A stretch of DNA of 64,000 bases from an uncultured Oscillospiraceae bacterium (GTDB lineage Bacteria > Bacillota > Clostridia > Oscillospirales > Acutalibacteraceae), in NCBI GenBank assembly GCA_900543215.1, contig UQQR01000008.1, positions 1 to 64,000 on the forward strand. The letters run 5' to 3'. The notes beneath the pieces were generated by a model. That model did not search any database and was not told the DNA's origin. It was given only the letters and a program-made list of their open reading frames with translations. The position numbers and the translations under genes are program-made. This document shows, piece by piece, positions 40,010 through 48,196 of this stretch (the stretch's first letter is position 1; each line of letters starts with the position of its first letter).

Positions 40010-40047
40010 AAAACACCGGATAATGCTGCCGCATATCCGGTGTTTTT
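40010..40047 (+). terminator. intrinsic terminator after DUF3343 gene
   Basis: 13-bp perfect stem AAAACACCGGATA / TATCCGGTGTTTT followed by T. The downstream GCGCCTAAAGGCGC (about 40059-40072) is another small hairpin. So the desulfurase has its own promoter, or read-through is used. Confidence 0.8.
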
Positions 40048-40138
40048 ATCGGATTATTGCGCCTAAAGGCGCAGTTTTGAAGTATCACCTTTTTATCAGG
40101 TCTTTGTTCGGTTCTTTAAATTTGAATGAGGTGGGGAA

Positions 40139-41269
40139 ATGATATATCTTGATAATGCGGCTACAACCGGAAGAAAGCCGCAGTCTGTTGTACGGGCGGT
40201 TAGGGACGCTCTTGAACGCTATTCGGCGAATCCCGGCAGGGGCGGACACACGCCTTCAATGAACGCTGCTTCGGCAGTATATTCGGTAAGGGAAAAGGTA
40301 GCGGATTTTTTCGGGGCGAACGGTCCCGAAAGTGTGGTTTTTACGCTTAACTGTACTCACAGTATAAATGCGGTAATTAAAGGTCTGCTTAAAAAGGGCG
40401 ACCGTGTTGTTACTTCATCCCTTGAGCATAACGCCGTAATGCGTCCGCTTTTTAAGGTTGGGGCGGAGGTTGATATAGCCAAGGTGTCGCTTACGGACGA
40501 TAACTTGACCTTAAGCGAGTTTGAAAGAAAAATAAGACCGGAAACAAAGCTTGTAATCTGTACGGGTGCTTCAAATGTTTTGGGCAAAGCGCTGCCGATT
40601 GCGAAAATAGGCGCCTGCTGTAAGGAAAGGGGAGTACCGTTTGCGGTGGATGCGGCGCAGACGGCTGGCGTGATACCCATAAATATGCGTGAAATGAATA
40701 TAGATTATCTGTGTATTGCTTCGCATAAAGGGCTTTATGCGCCTATGGGAACGGGAATTTTAATATGCAATCGATATATAGAAAACACAATAATGGAGGG
40801 CGGAACGGGAACCAATTCGGCAGAACTTGTCCAGCCGGATTTTTTGCCCGAAAGACTTGAGAGCGGAACGGTGAATGTTCCCGGTATAATCGGAATATCC
40901 GCAGGCATAGATTATGTTAAGCGCCTCGGTATGCAAAGGGTCTATGCCCACGAGCTTGAGCTTACTCAAAAGCTTTGGTCGGCACTTTCCGAAATGCCGT
41001 TTGTAAGGCTTTATACACCGAAGCCGTACGCAGGAGGATATTTACCCGTGCTTTCGTTTAATGTAACGGGAAAAACAAGCGCCGAAACAGCGGAAATTCT
41101 TAATAAAAGCGGAATAGCCGTGCGTGCGGGACTTCACTGCGCTCCAACCGCCCACAGACAGATAGGAACCATAGATACAGGCACTGTAAGGGTATCTACC
41201 GCGGCGTTTAACACCGCCTACGATATTGCGACTGCGGCGTCCGTGATAAAAAATGTAAATTTTATTTAA
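40139..41269 (+). CDS. cysteine desulfurase-like aminotransferase class V enzyme
   Basis: A 376-residue PLP enzyme: YLDNAATTGRKPQSVVRAV, VFTLNCTHSINAVIKG, SSLEHNAVMRPL, FAVDAAQTAGVIP, ASHKGLYAPMGTGIL (PLP lysine) and a C-terminal RAGLHCAPTAHRQIGT loop with the active Cys. Similar to the CsdB/SufS-like enzymes next to DUF3343. It could mobilise sulfur or selenium. AATGAGGTGGGG precedes the ATG. Confidence 0.92.
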   Translation: MIYLDNAATTGRKPQSVVRAVRDALERYSANPGRGGHTPSMNAASAVYSVREKVADFFGANGPESVVFTLNCTHSINAVIKGLLKKGDRVVTSSLEHNAVMRPLFKVGAEVDIAKVSLTDDNLTLSEFERKIRPETKLVICTGASNVLGKALPIAKIGACCKERGVPFAVDAAQTAGVIPINMREMNIDYLCIASHKGLYAPMGTGILICNRYIENTIMEGGTGTNSAELVQPDFLPERLESGTVNVPGIIGISAGIDYVKRLGMQRVYAHELELTQKLWSALSEMPFVRLYTPKPYAGGYLPVLSFNVTGKTSAETAEILNKSGIAVRAGLHCAPTAHRQIGTIDTGTVRVSTAAFNTAYDIATAASVIKNVNFI

Positions 41270-41287
41270 ATTATATGACATTTTCTA

Positions 41288-41316
41288 TTGAACGAAAAAA
41301 GTATTTATGATAAAAT
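41288..41316 (+). promoter_or_regulatory. promoter of cdaA-cdaR
   Basis: TTGAAC (41288-41293), 17-bp spacer, TAAAAT (41311-41316). Confidence 0.65.
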
Positions 41317-41353
41317 ATAGTGTATCTAAATATTTGCAAAGGAATGTTGAACC

Positions 41354-42280
41354 GTGAACAGCATATTTACCGCAATTTATGCATTTTGGAATCAAATATT
41401 ATATGCTGTCGCAAGCATGAGGATACCGTTTGATATTATAGATATTCTCATAATGGCATATATAATCTACAAAGCCATAAGCTTTATGAGAGATACGAGA
41501 GCCGGTCAGCTTGCAAAGGGTCTTGCACTGCTTGTTCTTTTGTATTTTATCGCAAACTGGTGGAAGCTTGCCACGCTTAAATGGGTGCTTTCCCGTTTCG
41601 TTGATTATATCATTATAGCAATAGCTATTATCTTCCAGCCGGAACTCAGGCGTATACTTGAGCGTGTGGGTCATACCAAGCTTATGAACACCCAAAGCTC
41701 CGCTTATGACAGCGAGCCTATAGAGGACTGTATCGACAAGGTAAGCCGTGCCGCGGGACTTATGCAGGAAAGCAAAACGGGTGCGCTGGTGGTTTTTGAG
41801 CGCTCCACGCAGCTCGGCGAAATAATCGATACCGGTACGGTAATCAACGCCACGCCGTCGGTTCAGATGGTAAATAATATCTTCTTCCCGAAATCACCTC
41901 TTCATGACGGTGCGCTTATTATAAGGGACGGCAGGCTTTATGCCGCAGGCTGTATACTGCCGCTTACCCAAAGGGAGGATCTTTCAACACAGCTCGGAAC
42001 ACGCCACAGGGCGGCAATCGGTATGACCGAAAACTCGGATGCCGTGGTTCTTGTTGTGTCGGAGGAAACAGGTACGATTTCGATAGTTGTGAACGGACAG
42101 ATAACACGGGGTTACAATGCCATTTCCGCCCGCGCGGAGCTGCGTAAATTACTGCTTGACGGTGAAAACGGCACTAATGACAATAAGCTTACGGCTGTTA
42201 TTCACCGTATAAACCCGTTCGGAAAAACCAAAGGAAAGGACGCTGCGGAAAATGAAGCTCAAAATAAAAATTCCCGGTAA
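41354..42280 (+). CDS. cdaA: diadenylate cyclase CdaA
   Basis: A 308-residue enzyme making c-di-AMP from ATP at the membrane. Three N-terminal membrane helices (about residues 20-100) are followed by the DAC domain with the two signatures: FFPKSPLHDGALIIRDG (DGA) and GTRHRAAIGMTENSDAVVLVVSEETG (RHR). GTG start. Overlaps cdaR by 29 bp; conserved cdaA-cdaR pair, though glmM is not in the window next to them. Confidence 0.96.
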   Translation: MNSIFTAIYAFWNQILYAVASMRIPFDIIDILIMAYIIYKAISFMRDTRAGQLAKGLALLVLLYFIANWWKLATLKWVLSRFVDYIIIAIAIIFQPELRRILERVGHTKLMNTQSSAYDSEPIEDCIDKVSRAAGLMQESKTGALVVFERSTQLGEIIDTGTVINATPSVQMVNNIFFPKSPLHDGALIIRDGRLYAAGCILPLTQREDLSTQLGTRHRAAIGMTENSDAVVLVVSEETGTISIVVNGQITRGYNAISARAELRKLLLDGENGTNDNKLTAVIHRINPFGKTKGKDAAENEAQNKNSR

Positions 42281-43532
42281 GCTTTCCTTTAGAAATCTTC
42301 TTTATAACAAACGGTTTACAATACCTTTTTCGGTCATCACTGCGTTTTGCCTGTGGCTTGTTATAATGATAAATCAAAACCCTGATGTTGACCGCACCTT
42401 TACGGATGTTCCGGTCACCATAAATCTTGAAAACACATTTGCCGCAACTAACAAGATGGAAATAATCGGAGATATTTCTTCGCAAAAATTCACGGTTACG
42501 GTCAAGGGACCTAACTATGTGGTTTCTGCATTAAAGTCAAACGACATATATGTTTACGCCTCCGCCGCCGCGATAGACGCGCCCGGCGAGTATCAGCTTG
42601 AGGTATCGGGCGCCAGAAACACGGCTGTTTCCGACTATGAGTTTATAAGCATATCTCCGTCTACCGTAACGGTAAATTTCGACTATGTGGACACAAAGGA
42701 ATTTACTATTAAAGCGAAAGCAAACGGTGCTTCCGCCGCCGAGGGGCTTGTGGCGGAAACTGCGGTGGTAAGCGGAACCGAAAGCGATACCATCAGTATA
42801 AAGGGCCCGAGAACCGTTATAAACAAAATAGATTCGGTTGTGGCTTACGCCGATGTTAACGCAACGCTCGGCGAAAGCACAACTTACGACGCCGAGATAC
42901 AGCTTTACGATGAAAACGGCGAAGCGATAGACGCGTCAAACCTTACGCTCAGTGAAACCGCCGTTAAGGTAACCGTGCCTATTTCAAAACGCAAAACCGT
43001 GCCTGTAATGGCAGATTTTTCAAATCTTCCGTCAGGCTTCTCAAAGGAAAGCATTGCCTATACAATAGACCACGATTCCGTAAATATAATCGGAACGCCT
43101 GAGGCCATTGATAAAATTAACAGCGTTACGCTTTCGGCAATAGACATTACCTCGGTATCTGTTTCGTCAAAAAACAGCTTTGATGTTTCGGCTAAACTGC
43201 CGGACGGCGTAAGAATACTCGATTCGATAGAGCATTTCACGGTTACGGTAAACACATCCTCTTATGCCGAAAGGACCTTTGCTGTGTCCGGCATTAAGTA
43301 TACGGGTCTTTCTTCGGGACTCAGCGCGTCAAGCGACGCCGTGATACGGAATGTGAAAATTTGCGGACCGAAATCGGCACTTGCAAAGCTAACCGCCGAC
43401 GCGCTTTATGCAGAGGTTGACCTTTCGGGCAAGGCCGCAGGAGAGCATACGGTGCTTGTGACCGTAAAATCGGACAGATACAATAATATCTGGCAGGTAG
43501 GCTCGTACAGCACGACCGTGAAAATAAAGTAA
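42252..43532 (+). CDS. cdaR: CdaR, YbbR-domain regulator of CdaA
   Basis: A 426-residue membrane-anchored protein: N-terminal helix (FTIPFSVITAFCLWLVIMI) and four YbbR repeats extending outside the cell (FTVTVKGPNYVVSALK..., ISIKGPRTVINKID..., VNIIGTPEAIDKINSV..., VKICGPKSALAKLT...). Binds and modulates CdaA. Confidence 0.93.
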   Translation: MKLKIKIPGKLSFRNLLYNKRFTIPFSVITAFCLWLVIMINQNPDVDRTFTDVPVTINLENTFAATNKMEIIGDISSQKFTVTVKGPNYVVSALKSNDIYVYASAAAIDAPGEYQLEVSGARNTAVSDYEFISISPSTVTVNFDYVDTKEFTIKAKANGASAAEGLVAETAVVSGTESDTISIKGPRTVINKIDSVVAYADVNATLGESTTYDAEIQLYDENGEAIDASNLTLSETAVKVTVPISKRKTVPVMADFSNLPSGFSKESIAYTIDHDSVNIIGTPEAIDKINSVTLSAIDITSVSVSSKNSFDVSAKLPDGVRILDSIEHFTVTVNTSSYAERTFAVSGIKYTGLSSGLSASSDAVIRNVKICGPKSALAKLTADALYAEVDLSGKAAGEHTVLVTVKSDRYNNIWQVGSYSTTVKIK

Positions 43533-43554
43533 ATACCTAAAATCTGAAATCTGT

Positions 43555-43598
43555 CATTTTCTTCACTTCGGCATAGTATGTAATGGGTGAAGAAAATG
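43555..43598 (+). promoter_or_regulatory. hairpin covering the start region of the 43596 gene
   Basis: Perfect 12-bp inverted repeat CATTTTCTTCAC (43555-43566) / GTGAAGAAAATG (43587-43598) with a 20-base loop. The right arm contains the ribosome site and start codon, so folding would block initiation. Confidence 0.55.
43571..43582 (+). promoter_or_regulatory. GCATAGTATGTA element
   Basis: Matches 39672-39683 at 11 of 12 positions; sits in the loop of the hairpin at 43555-43598. Confidence 0.3.
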
Positions 43599-43937
43599 AT
43601 ATGGTATATACTTTCCGCAATTTGTATAATATTGGCTTTATTCGGACTGTCCGAGCTTTTGCATTTAATTAAGCTTCGTTTTGTTTCGGGCAAAAAGGCG
43701 GCGACATATTCGGTCTTGCTTTTGTCGGATAACGACCCCGACAGACAGATAGCCTATGCCGGCGAACAGCGGACATGGCTCGGAAAGGCTTATGCCGACC
43801 ATATAATCGCCGTAAATTCGGGACTTTCCGCTTCGGACGATAGGCTGTGTCGGGAAACTGCCGATAAATATTGTATTGATTATTGCACCGCCGACAGACT
43901 GGGCGATGTTTTGAATGACTATATAGGGAATAACTGA
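43596..43937 (+). CDS. small membrane-anchored hypothetical protein
   Basis: A 113-residue protein: N-terminal membrane helix (MIWYILSAICIILALFGLSELLHLI) and a soluble tail with VLLLSDNDPDRQIAYAGEQRTW. I choose the ATG at 43596, which has GGGTG 6 bases before it; a GTG at 43587 is in frame. Unknown function. It precedes recD2 by 22 bp and could be co-transcribed. Confidence 0.65.
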   Translation: MIWYILSAICIILALFGLSELLHLIKLRFVSGKKAATYSVLLLSDNDPDRQIAYAGEQRTWLGKAYADHIIAVNSGLSASDDRLCRETADKYCIDYCTADRLGDVLNDYIGNN

Positions 43938-43959
43938 AATTTCGGAGGTGTACCGTGCG

Positions 43960-46191
43960 GTGGGGGAAACAGCAGACAACAGTATGACCGAGCTCACCGG
44001 TACGGTTGAGAAAATTACTTATCGTAACGATACAAACTGTTATACCGTAGCGGAAGTGAGGTCGGGTAAGGAAACGGTGACCGTTGTCGGAACACTGCCT
44101 TATCTGAGCGAGGGTGACGCTGCGGTATTTTACGGCTCGTATATTATGCATCCGTCCTACGGCAGACAGCTTAAGGCCGAAAGCTTTGAAAGAAAAACAC
44201 CGCAAAACGCGGCGGCTGTGTTAAGGTATCTTTCCTCGGGAGCCATAAAGGGAGTAGGACCGAGTACAGCACAGAGAATAGTTGAAAAATTCGGAGCCGA
44301 GTCGCTGGATATAATTCAAAATAAGCCCGAGGAATTAGCGACAATAAGAGGTATTTCGCTCTCAAAGGCGCTTGCGGTATCCGAGGAATACAACAAGCAG
44401 TACGGCGTAAGGGATATTGTTATGATGCTTTCAAAGTATCATATCTCGCCCGAACGATGTCTCGGTATTTTCAAGCGCTTCGGAACAAGGTCGGCGGAGC
44501 TTATAAAAACAAATCCATATATGCTTTGCGAGGAAGGTCTCGATTTTCATTTTGAGACTGCCGAGGAGATAGCCGAGGATTTAGCATTTGATAAAAAGAG
44601 CGACTTACGCATTTGCGCCGGAATTGAATACATACTGCGTAAAAACCTTGCTAACGGGCATACCTGCCTTCCTAAGGAAAAGCTTTCCGAGGTTGCGGTA
44701 AAACTGCTTGAATGTGACGGAGGTACGGTTGAAAGCTGTGTAGAAAGGCTTATTTCCTCTTTCAGGCTAAATGTAAAAAGCGTAAACGGTACTGAGTATC
44801 TGTTTATACCTACATATTATTCGGCGGAGGAACATATAGCCGCAAGGCTTACGGCGGTAAAGAAATATATCGACAGAAAGGTTACCGTCGATAAGCTTGA
44901 AATAGAGAATGTGGAGCGAAAGCTCGGAATAGTGTTTGAGGATTTACAGCGTCAGGCTATATTCGAAGCGTTTGAAAGCGGTATACTCATTCTTACGGGC
45001 GGACCCGGCACGGGCAAAACCACCACACTTAACGCAATAATAAAGCTTTTTGAAAACAGAGAGCTTGACATAGAGCTTGCGGCGCCCACGGGCAGAGCGG
45101 CAAAGCGAATGACCGAGCTTACGGGCAAAGAGGCAAAGACTATACACCGTCTTTTAGAGGTTGAGTGGACAAACGAGGACAAGCCGCAATTTGCGCGCAA
45201 CGAAAAAAATCCTCTTTCCTGTGAGGTAATTATAATCGACGAGGCATCTATGATAGACGCAGTGCTGTTTGATAATCTCTTAAAGGCGTTAAGGCTTTCC
45301 TGCCGTATTATTCTGGTAGGGGATTCGGATCAGCTCCCGTCGATAGGCGCGGGCAATGTGCTTAACGATATACTTTCCTCGGAGCTTTTTCCGTCCATAA
45401 GACTTAAAAAGGTGTTCAGACAGGCAAGCCAAAGTAAGATAATAACAAATGCTCACGCTATTATTAACGGTGAAAACCCTGATTTTTCCAAAAAGGATTC
45501 GGATTGTTTCTTCCTTAAAAGATATGACAGCGCCTCTGTCTGCAATACCGTGCTTGAGCTTGTAAAGGACAGGCTTCCTGCCGCATACGGCTTTGACCCC
45601 ATCGGGGATATTCAGGTTTTGTGTCCGTCAAGAATGCTCGCTGCGGGAACTGTAAATCTTAACAATCTGCTTCAAAACTCTGTAAATCCCAAAACTCATA
45701 ATATGCCGCAATTAAGCTATAAGGGCATTTATTTCCGTGTGGGCGATAAGGTTATGCAGATAAAGAATAACTATGATATACAGTATAAGCGTGATAACGG
45801 CGAATACGGTACGGGTGTATTTAACGGAGATGTCGGCTTTATTTGCGATATAGATGTAAGGGGCGGAATACTTAAGGTCAGGTATGACGACAGGGTCGTT
45901 ACATATTATAACGAAGAAATAGGACAACTGGAACTGGCTTACGCTGTAACGGTGCATAAAAGTCAGGGCAGTGAATACGACTGTGTTGTCTTGCCGCTTT
46001 TTGATGTGCCTGCAAAGCTTAAATACAGAAATCTGCTTTATACTGCCGTTACCCGCGCTAAAAAACTGCTTGTTGCGGTGGGAAATGAGGAAATATGGCT
46101 TCAAATGGCGGCAAACAATAAAAAAACGCTCCGTTATACTATGCTTAAGCAATTTTTGAAGGAAGACGGCTTTAATGAAACAGCTTATTAA
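43960..46191 (+). CDS. recD2: RecD2 family ATP-dependent helicase
   Basis: A 743-residue superfamily 1B helicase. N-terminal OB-like domain (TELTGTVEKITYRNDTNCYTV) and helix-hairpin-helix region (GVGPSTAQRIVEKFG, TIRGISLSKA); then motor: ILTGGPGTGKTTTLNAI (Walker A), VIIIDEASMIDAVLF (DEAS, motif II), VGDSDQLPSIGAG, and the C-terminal AVTVHKSQGSEYD with YTAVTRAKKLLVAVG. Length typical of RecD2. GTG at 43960 is 11 bp after GGAGG; ATG at 43984 is also in frame. Roles in recombination and mismatch repair in Firmicutes. Confidence 0.95.
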   Translation: MGETADNSMTELTGTVEKITYRNDTNCYTVAEVRSGKETVTVVGTLPYLSEGDAAVFYGSYIMHPSYGRQLKAESFERKTPQNAAAVLRYLSSGAIKGVGPSTAQRIVEKFGAESLDIIQNKPEELATIRGISLSKALAVSEEYNKQYGVRDIVMMLSKYHISPERCLGIFKRFGTRSAELIKTNPYMLCEEGLDFHFETAEEIAEDLAFDKKSDLRICAGIEYILRKNLANGHTCLPKEKLSEVAVKLLECDGGTVESCVERLISSFRLNVKSVNGTEYLFIPTYYSAEEHIAARLTAVKKYIDRKVTVDKLEIENVERKLGIVFEDLQRQAIFEAFESGILILTGGPGTGKTTTLNAIIKLFENRELDIELAAPTGRAAKRMTELTGKEAKTIHRLLEVEWTNEDKPQFARNEKNPLSCEVIIIDEASMIDAVLFDNLLKALRLSCRIILVGDSDQLPSIGAGNVLNDILSSELFPSIRLKKVFRQASQSKIITNAHAIINGENPDFSKKDSDCFFLKRYDSASVCNTVLELVKDRLPAAYGFDPIGDIQVLCPSRMLAAGTVNLNNLLQNSVNPKTHNMPQLSYKGIYFRVGDKVMQIKNNYDIQYKRDNGEYGTGVFNGDVGFICDIDVRGGILKVRYDDRVVTYYNEEIGQLELAYAVTVHKSQGSEYDCVVLPLFDVPAKLKYRNLLYTAVTRAKKLLVAVGNEEIWLQMAANNKKTLRYTMLKQFLKEDGFNETAY

Positions 46192-46906
46192 AACCGTTAT
46201 AGACGCATTTCAGCCGACAAGATGTGTTTCGTGCGGCGAAATAACGGATGACGGCGAATTCTTATGTGATTATTGCTCCGAAATGCTAAAGCCGATAGAT
46301 CCGCTTAAAAGATGTAAAAGGTGCGGACTTACAAAGGATAAATGCGTCTGTAAATACAGAATTTACATCTTTGACGGATGCATAGCTCCCTTTGTGAACG
46401 ACGGTATAGCGCAGGATATTACATATGCCTTTAAATTTCACAGAAAGTTCACCGCCGCCGACTTTTTGGCGGGGCAAATGGCGCTTTGCATTAAAAACGA
46501 ATACAGAAATGTAAGGTTCGACTGCATCACCTGCGTGCCTATGCATAAAGCACAGCTGCGTAAAAGAGGCTTTAACCAAAGTAAGGTTTTAGCGCAGAAA
46601 ATTTCGGGTATCATCGGTGTTCCGTATTGCGATTTACTTGTGTGCTCCGGCAGAAATCACTCACAGCATAAAATAAAGGATATTAAAAAACGCTTTCAGA
46701 ATGTAAAAGGAAAATATAAAGCGATAAAACCCGTCAAAAGCCGCACGGTTTTGATTATTGACGATATTATGACAAGCGGAGCTACGCTTGACGAATGCGC
46801 CGGAATACTTCTGCGCGCGGGAGCGGACAGAATATACTGTGCCACGGCTTTACGAACCGAAATGAAAGATAAAAAGAAAAAAAGCGAGGAAAATCATGGC
46901 AACTGA
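46175..46906 (+). CDS. comF: ComF family phosphoribosyltransferase-like protein
   Basis: A 243-residue protein: N-terminal zinc-finger cysteines (CVSCGEI...CDYCSE, CKRCGLTKDKCVC) and C-terminal PRTase fold with RTVLIIDDIMTSGATLDECAGIL (PRPP loop) and RKRGFNQSKVLAQ. ComF helps internalise DNA during competence. It overlaps recD2 by 17 bp. Confidence 0.95.
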   Translation: MKQLIKTVIDAFQPTRCVSCGEITDDGEFLCDYCSEMLKPIDPLKRCKRCGLTKDKCVCKYRIYIFDGCIAPFVNDGIAQDITYAFKFHRKFTAADFLAGQMALCIKNEYRNVRFDCITCVPMHKAQLRKRGFNQSKVLAQKISGIIGVPYCDLLVCSGRNHSQHKIKDIKKRFQNVKGKYKAIKPVKSRTVLIIDDIMTSGATLDECAGILLRAGADRIYCATALRTEMKDKKKKSEENHGN

Positions 46907-47918
46907 TATAGGTATAGATTTAGGATCTTCAAAAACCGTAATATTTTCAAGCTCTAAGGTGGTTCTCGAGCTGCCGAATGTCGTAACGGTGGACAGCGAG
47001 ACATGGGAGCCTGTCTATTTCGGCGAAAAGGCAAAGCAAACAATAGGAAGAACGCCCGACAGTCTTGAATGTGTTTTCCCGATAGAGCACGGCGTTATTT
47101 CTGACTACGATATTGCCGAGATAATGCTTAAAAACTATATGCAGCAGGCATTCGGCAATAAGATATTAAGGCCGAGAATAATGGCGACTCTGCCTGCGGG
47201 TCTTACCGAGCTCCAGCATCATTCGCTTTCGAATGTTATGGAGTCTGCCGGCGGCCGCAATGTTTCGGTAATTGAGGGGCCGCTTGCGGTGGCGTTCGGA
47301 CTGGGTCTTGACTTTTCGAAGCCGAGGGGCAGTCTTATTGTCGATATAGGAGCAGGTACTACCGATATTGCCGTCATTTCAATGGGCGGAATTGCCGTTT
47401 GCGAATCATTCAAAACCGCTTCAAACGACCTTGATAACCAGATAATACGGTATATCCGTAAGGAGTATAATGTGGAGATAGGACCGCTTACCGCCGAAAT
47501 GATTAAAATTAAGGTAGGCGCCGCAGTTAAGAGAGATATAGAGGTTGCCATTGTGGCAAAGGGAAGAAATGTCTTTTCGGGACTGCCCGAAAGCTTCGAA
47601 ATCTCTTCGGGCGAGGTTTACGACGCAATAATTGACACGGTTGATGTTATCTGTAATGCAATAAGACAGGTTTTAAACCGTACCGATCCCGACCTTGTGG
47701 CGGATATAATAGAAGACGGTTTAAACCTTACGGGCGGCGGCTCACAGCTTTCGGGTTTTGCCGAAAAGCTGAAGGACTATCTCGGTATCGAGGTTCATCA
47801 GCTTGAAGACCCGTCACACAGCGTGGTAAAGGGCGCCGCCGTTGCGCTTAAAAATCCCGAACTGCTTAAAAATGTGGATTATCAGATGCGTTCTATCAAG
47901 GAACTTGCGGTGGAATAG
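46896..47918 (+). CDS. mreB: MreB-family rod-shape protein
   Basis: A 340-residue actin-like ATPase: DIGIDLGSSKTVIF (phosphate 1), LIVDIGAGTTDIAVISMGG (phosphate 2) and GLNLTGGGSQLSGF (adenosine) motifs; length and lack of Hsp70-type lid match MreB/Mbl. It lies outside an mreBCD cluster here, so it may be an Mbl/MreBH-type paralogue. Overlaps comF by 11 bp. Confidence 0.9.
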   Translation: MATDIGIDLGSSKTVIFSSSKVVLELPNVVTVDSETWEPVYFGEKAKQTIGRTPDSLECVFPIEHGVISDYDIAEIMLKNYMQQAFGNKILRPRIMATLPAGLTELQHHSLSNVMESAGGRNVSVIEGPLAVAFGLGLDFSKPRGSLIVDIGAGTTDIAVISMGGIAVCESFKTASNDLDNQIIRYIRKEYNVEIGPLTAEMIKIKVGAAVKRDIEVAIVAKGRNVFSGLPESFEISSGEVYDAIIDTVDVICNAIRQVLNRTDPDLVADIIEDGLNLTGGGSQLSGFAEKLKDYLGIEVHQLEDPSHSVVKGAAVALKNPELLKNVDYQMRSIKELAVE

Positions 47919-47969
47919 GATTTTAACTGTTTAAAGCTTTAAATTATTAAAGAAATTTTATTTATTCCC

Positions 47970-47998
47970 TTGACAAAGCGGAGAAAATAATGTAAAAT
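47970..47998 (+). promoter_or_regulatory. promoter of aromatic amino-acid operon
   Basis: TTGACA (47970-47975), 17-bp spacer, TAAAAT (47993-47998). It drives the leader peptide at 48032 and, subject to attenuation, the nine genes after it. Confidence 0.8.
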
Positions 47999-48031
47999 AA
48001 AGAAAATCAGCAAAAAATGAGGGTGGACAGA

Positions 48032-48100
48032 ATGTTTGGTTATTCAACTTATCGATTTTATTATTTTATAACGGACTGCCTGTACGCCTGTAAAGCTTAA
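48032..48100 (+). CDS. Phe/Tyr-rich attenuation leader peptide (22 aa)
   Basis: ATG 6 bases after GAGGGTGG. Of 22 codons, five encode Tyr and three Phe, with the cluster YRFYYF at codons 7-12 (48050-48067). There is no Trp codon. Such aromatic-rich minigenes before a terminator are ribosome-stalling sensors of charged tRNA-Phe/Tyr. The stop codon lies beyond the 5' arm of the antiterminator, as needed. Confidence 0.85.
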   Translation: MFGYSTYRFYYFITDCLYACKA

Positions 48101-48176
48101 AAAGCTTTTAATAATCGTACGGACAGCCCGCAATCGTTCATGCTTATTTTATGAACGCATTGCGGGCTTTGTTTTT
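48072..48176 (+). promoter_or_regulatory. transcription attenuator (antiterminator and terminator)
   Basis: Terminator: GCCCGCAAT-CGTTCAT (48126-48141) pairs with ATGAACG-C-ATTGCGGGC (48151-48167, one bulge) around a 9-base loop, then TTTGTTTTT. Antiterminator: 48072-48086 pairs with 48116-48130 (core CTGCCTGTACG / CGTACGGACAG), using the first five bases of the terminator stem, so the two exclude each other. A ribosome stalled at YRFYYF leaves 48072-48086 largely free; one reaching the stop at 48100 covers it and allows the terminator. Confidence 0.82.
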
Positions 48177-48196
48177 GAAAGATACGGTGACTTTTT

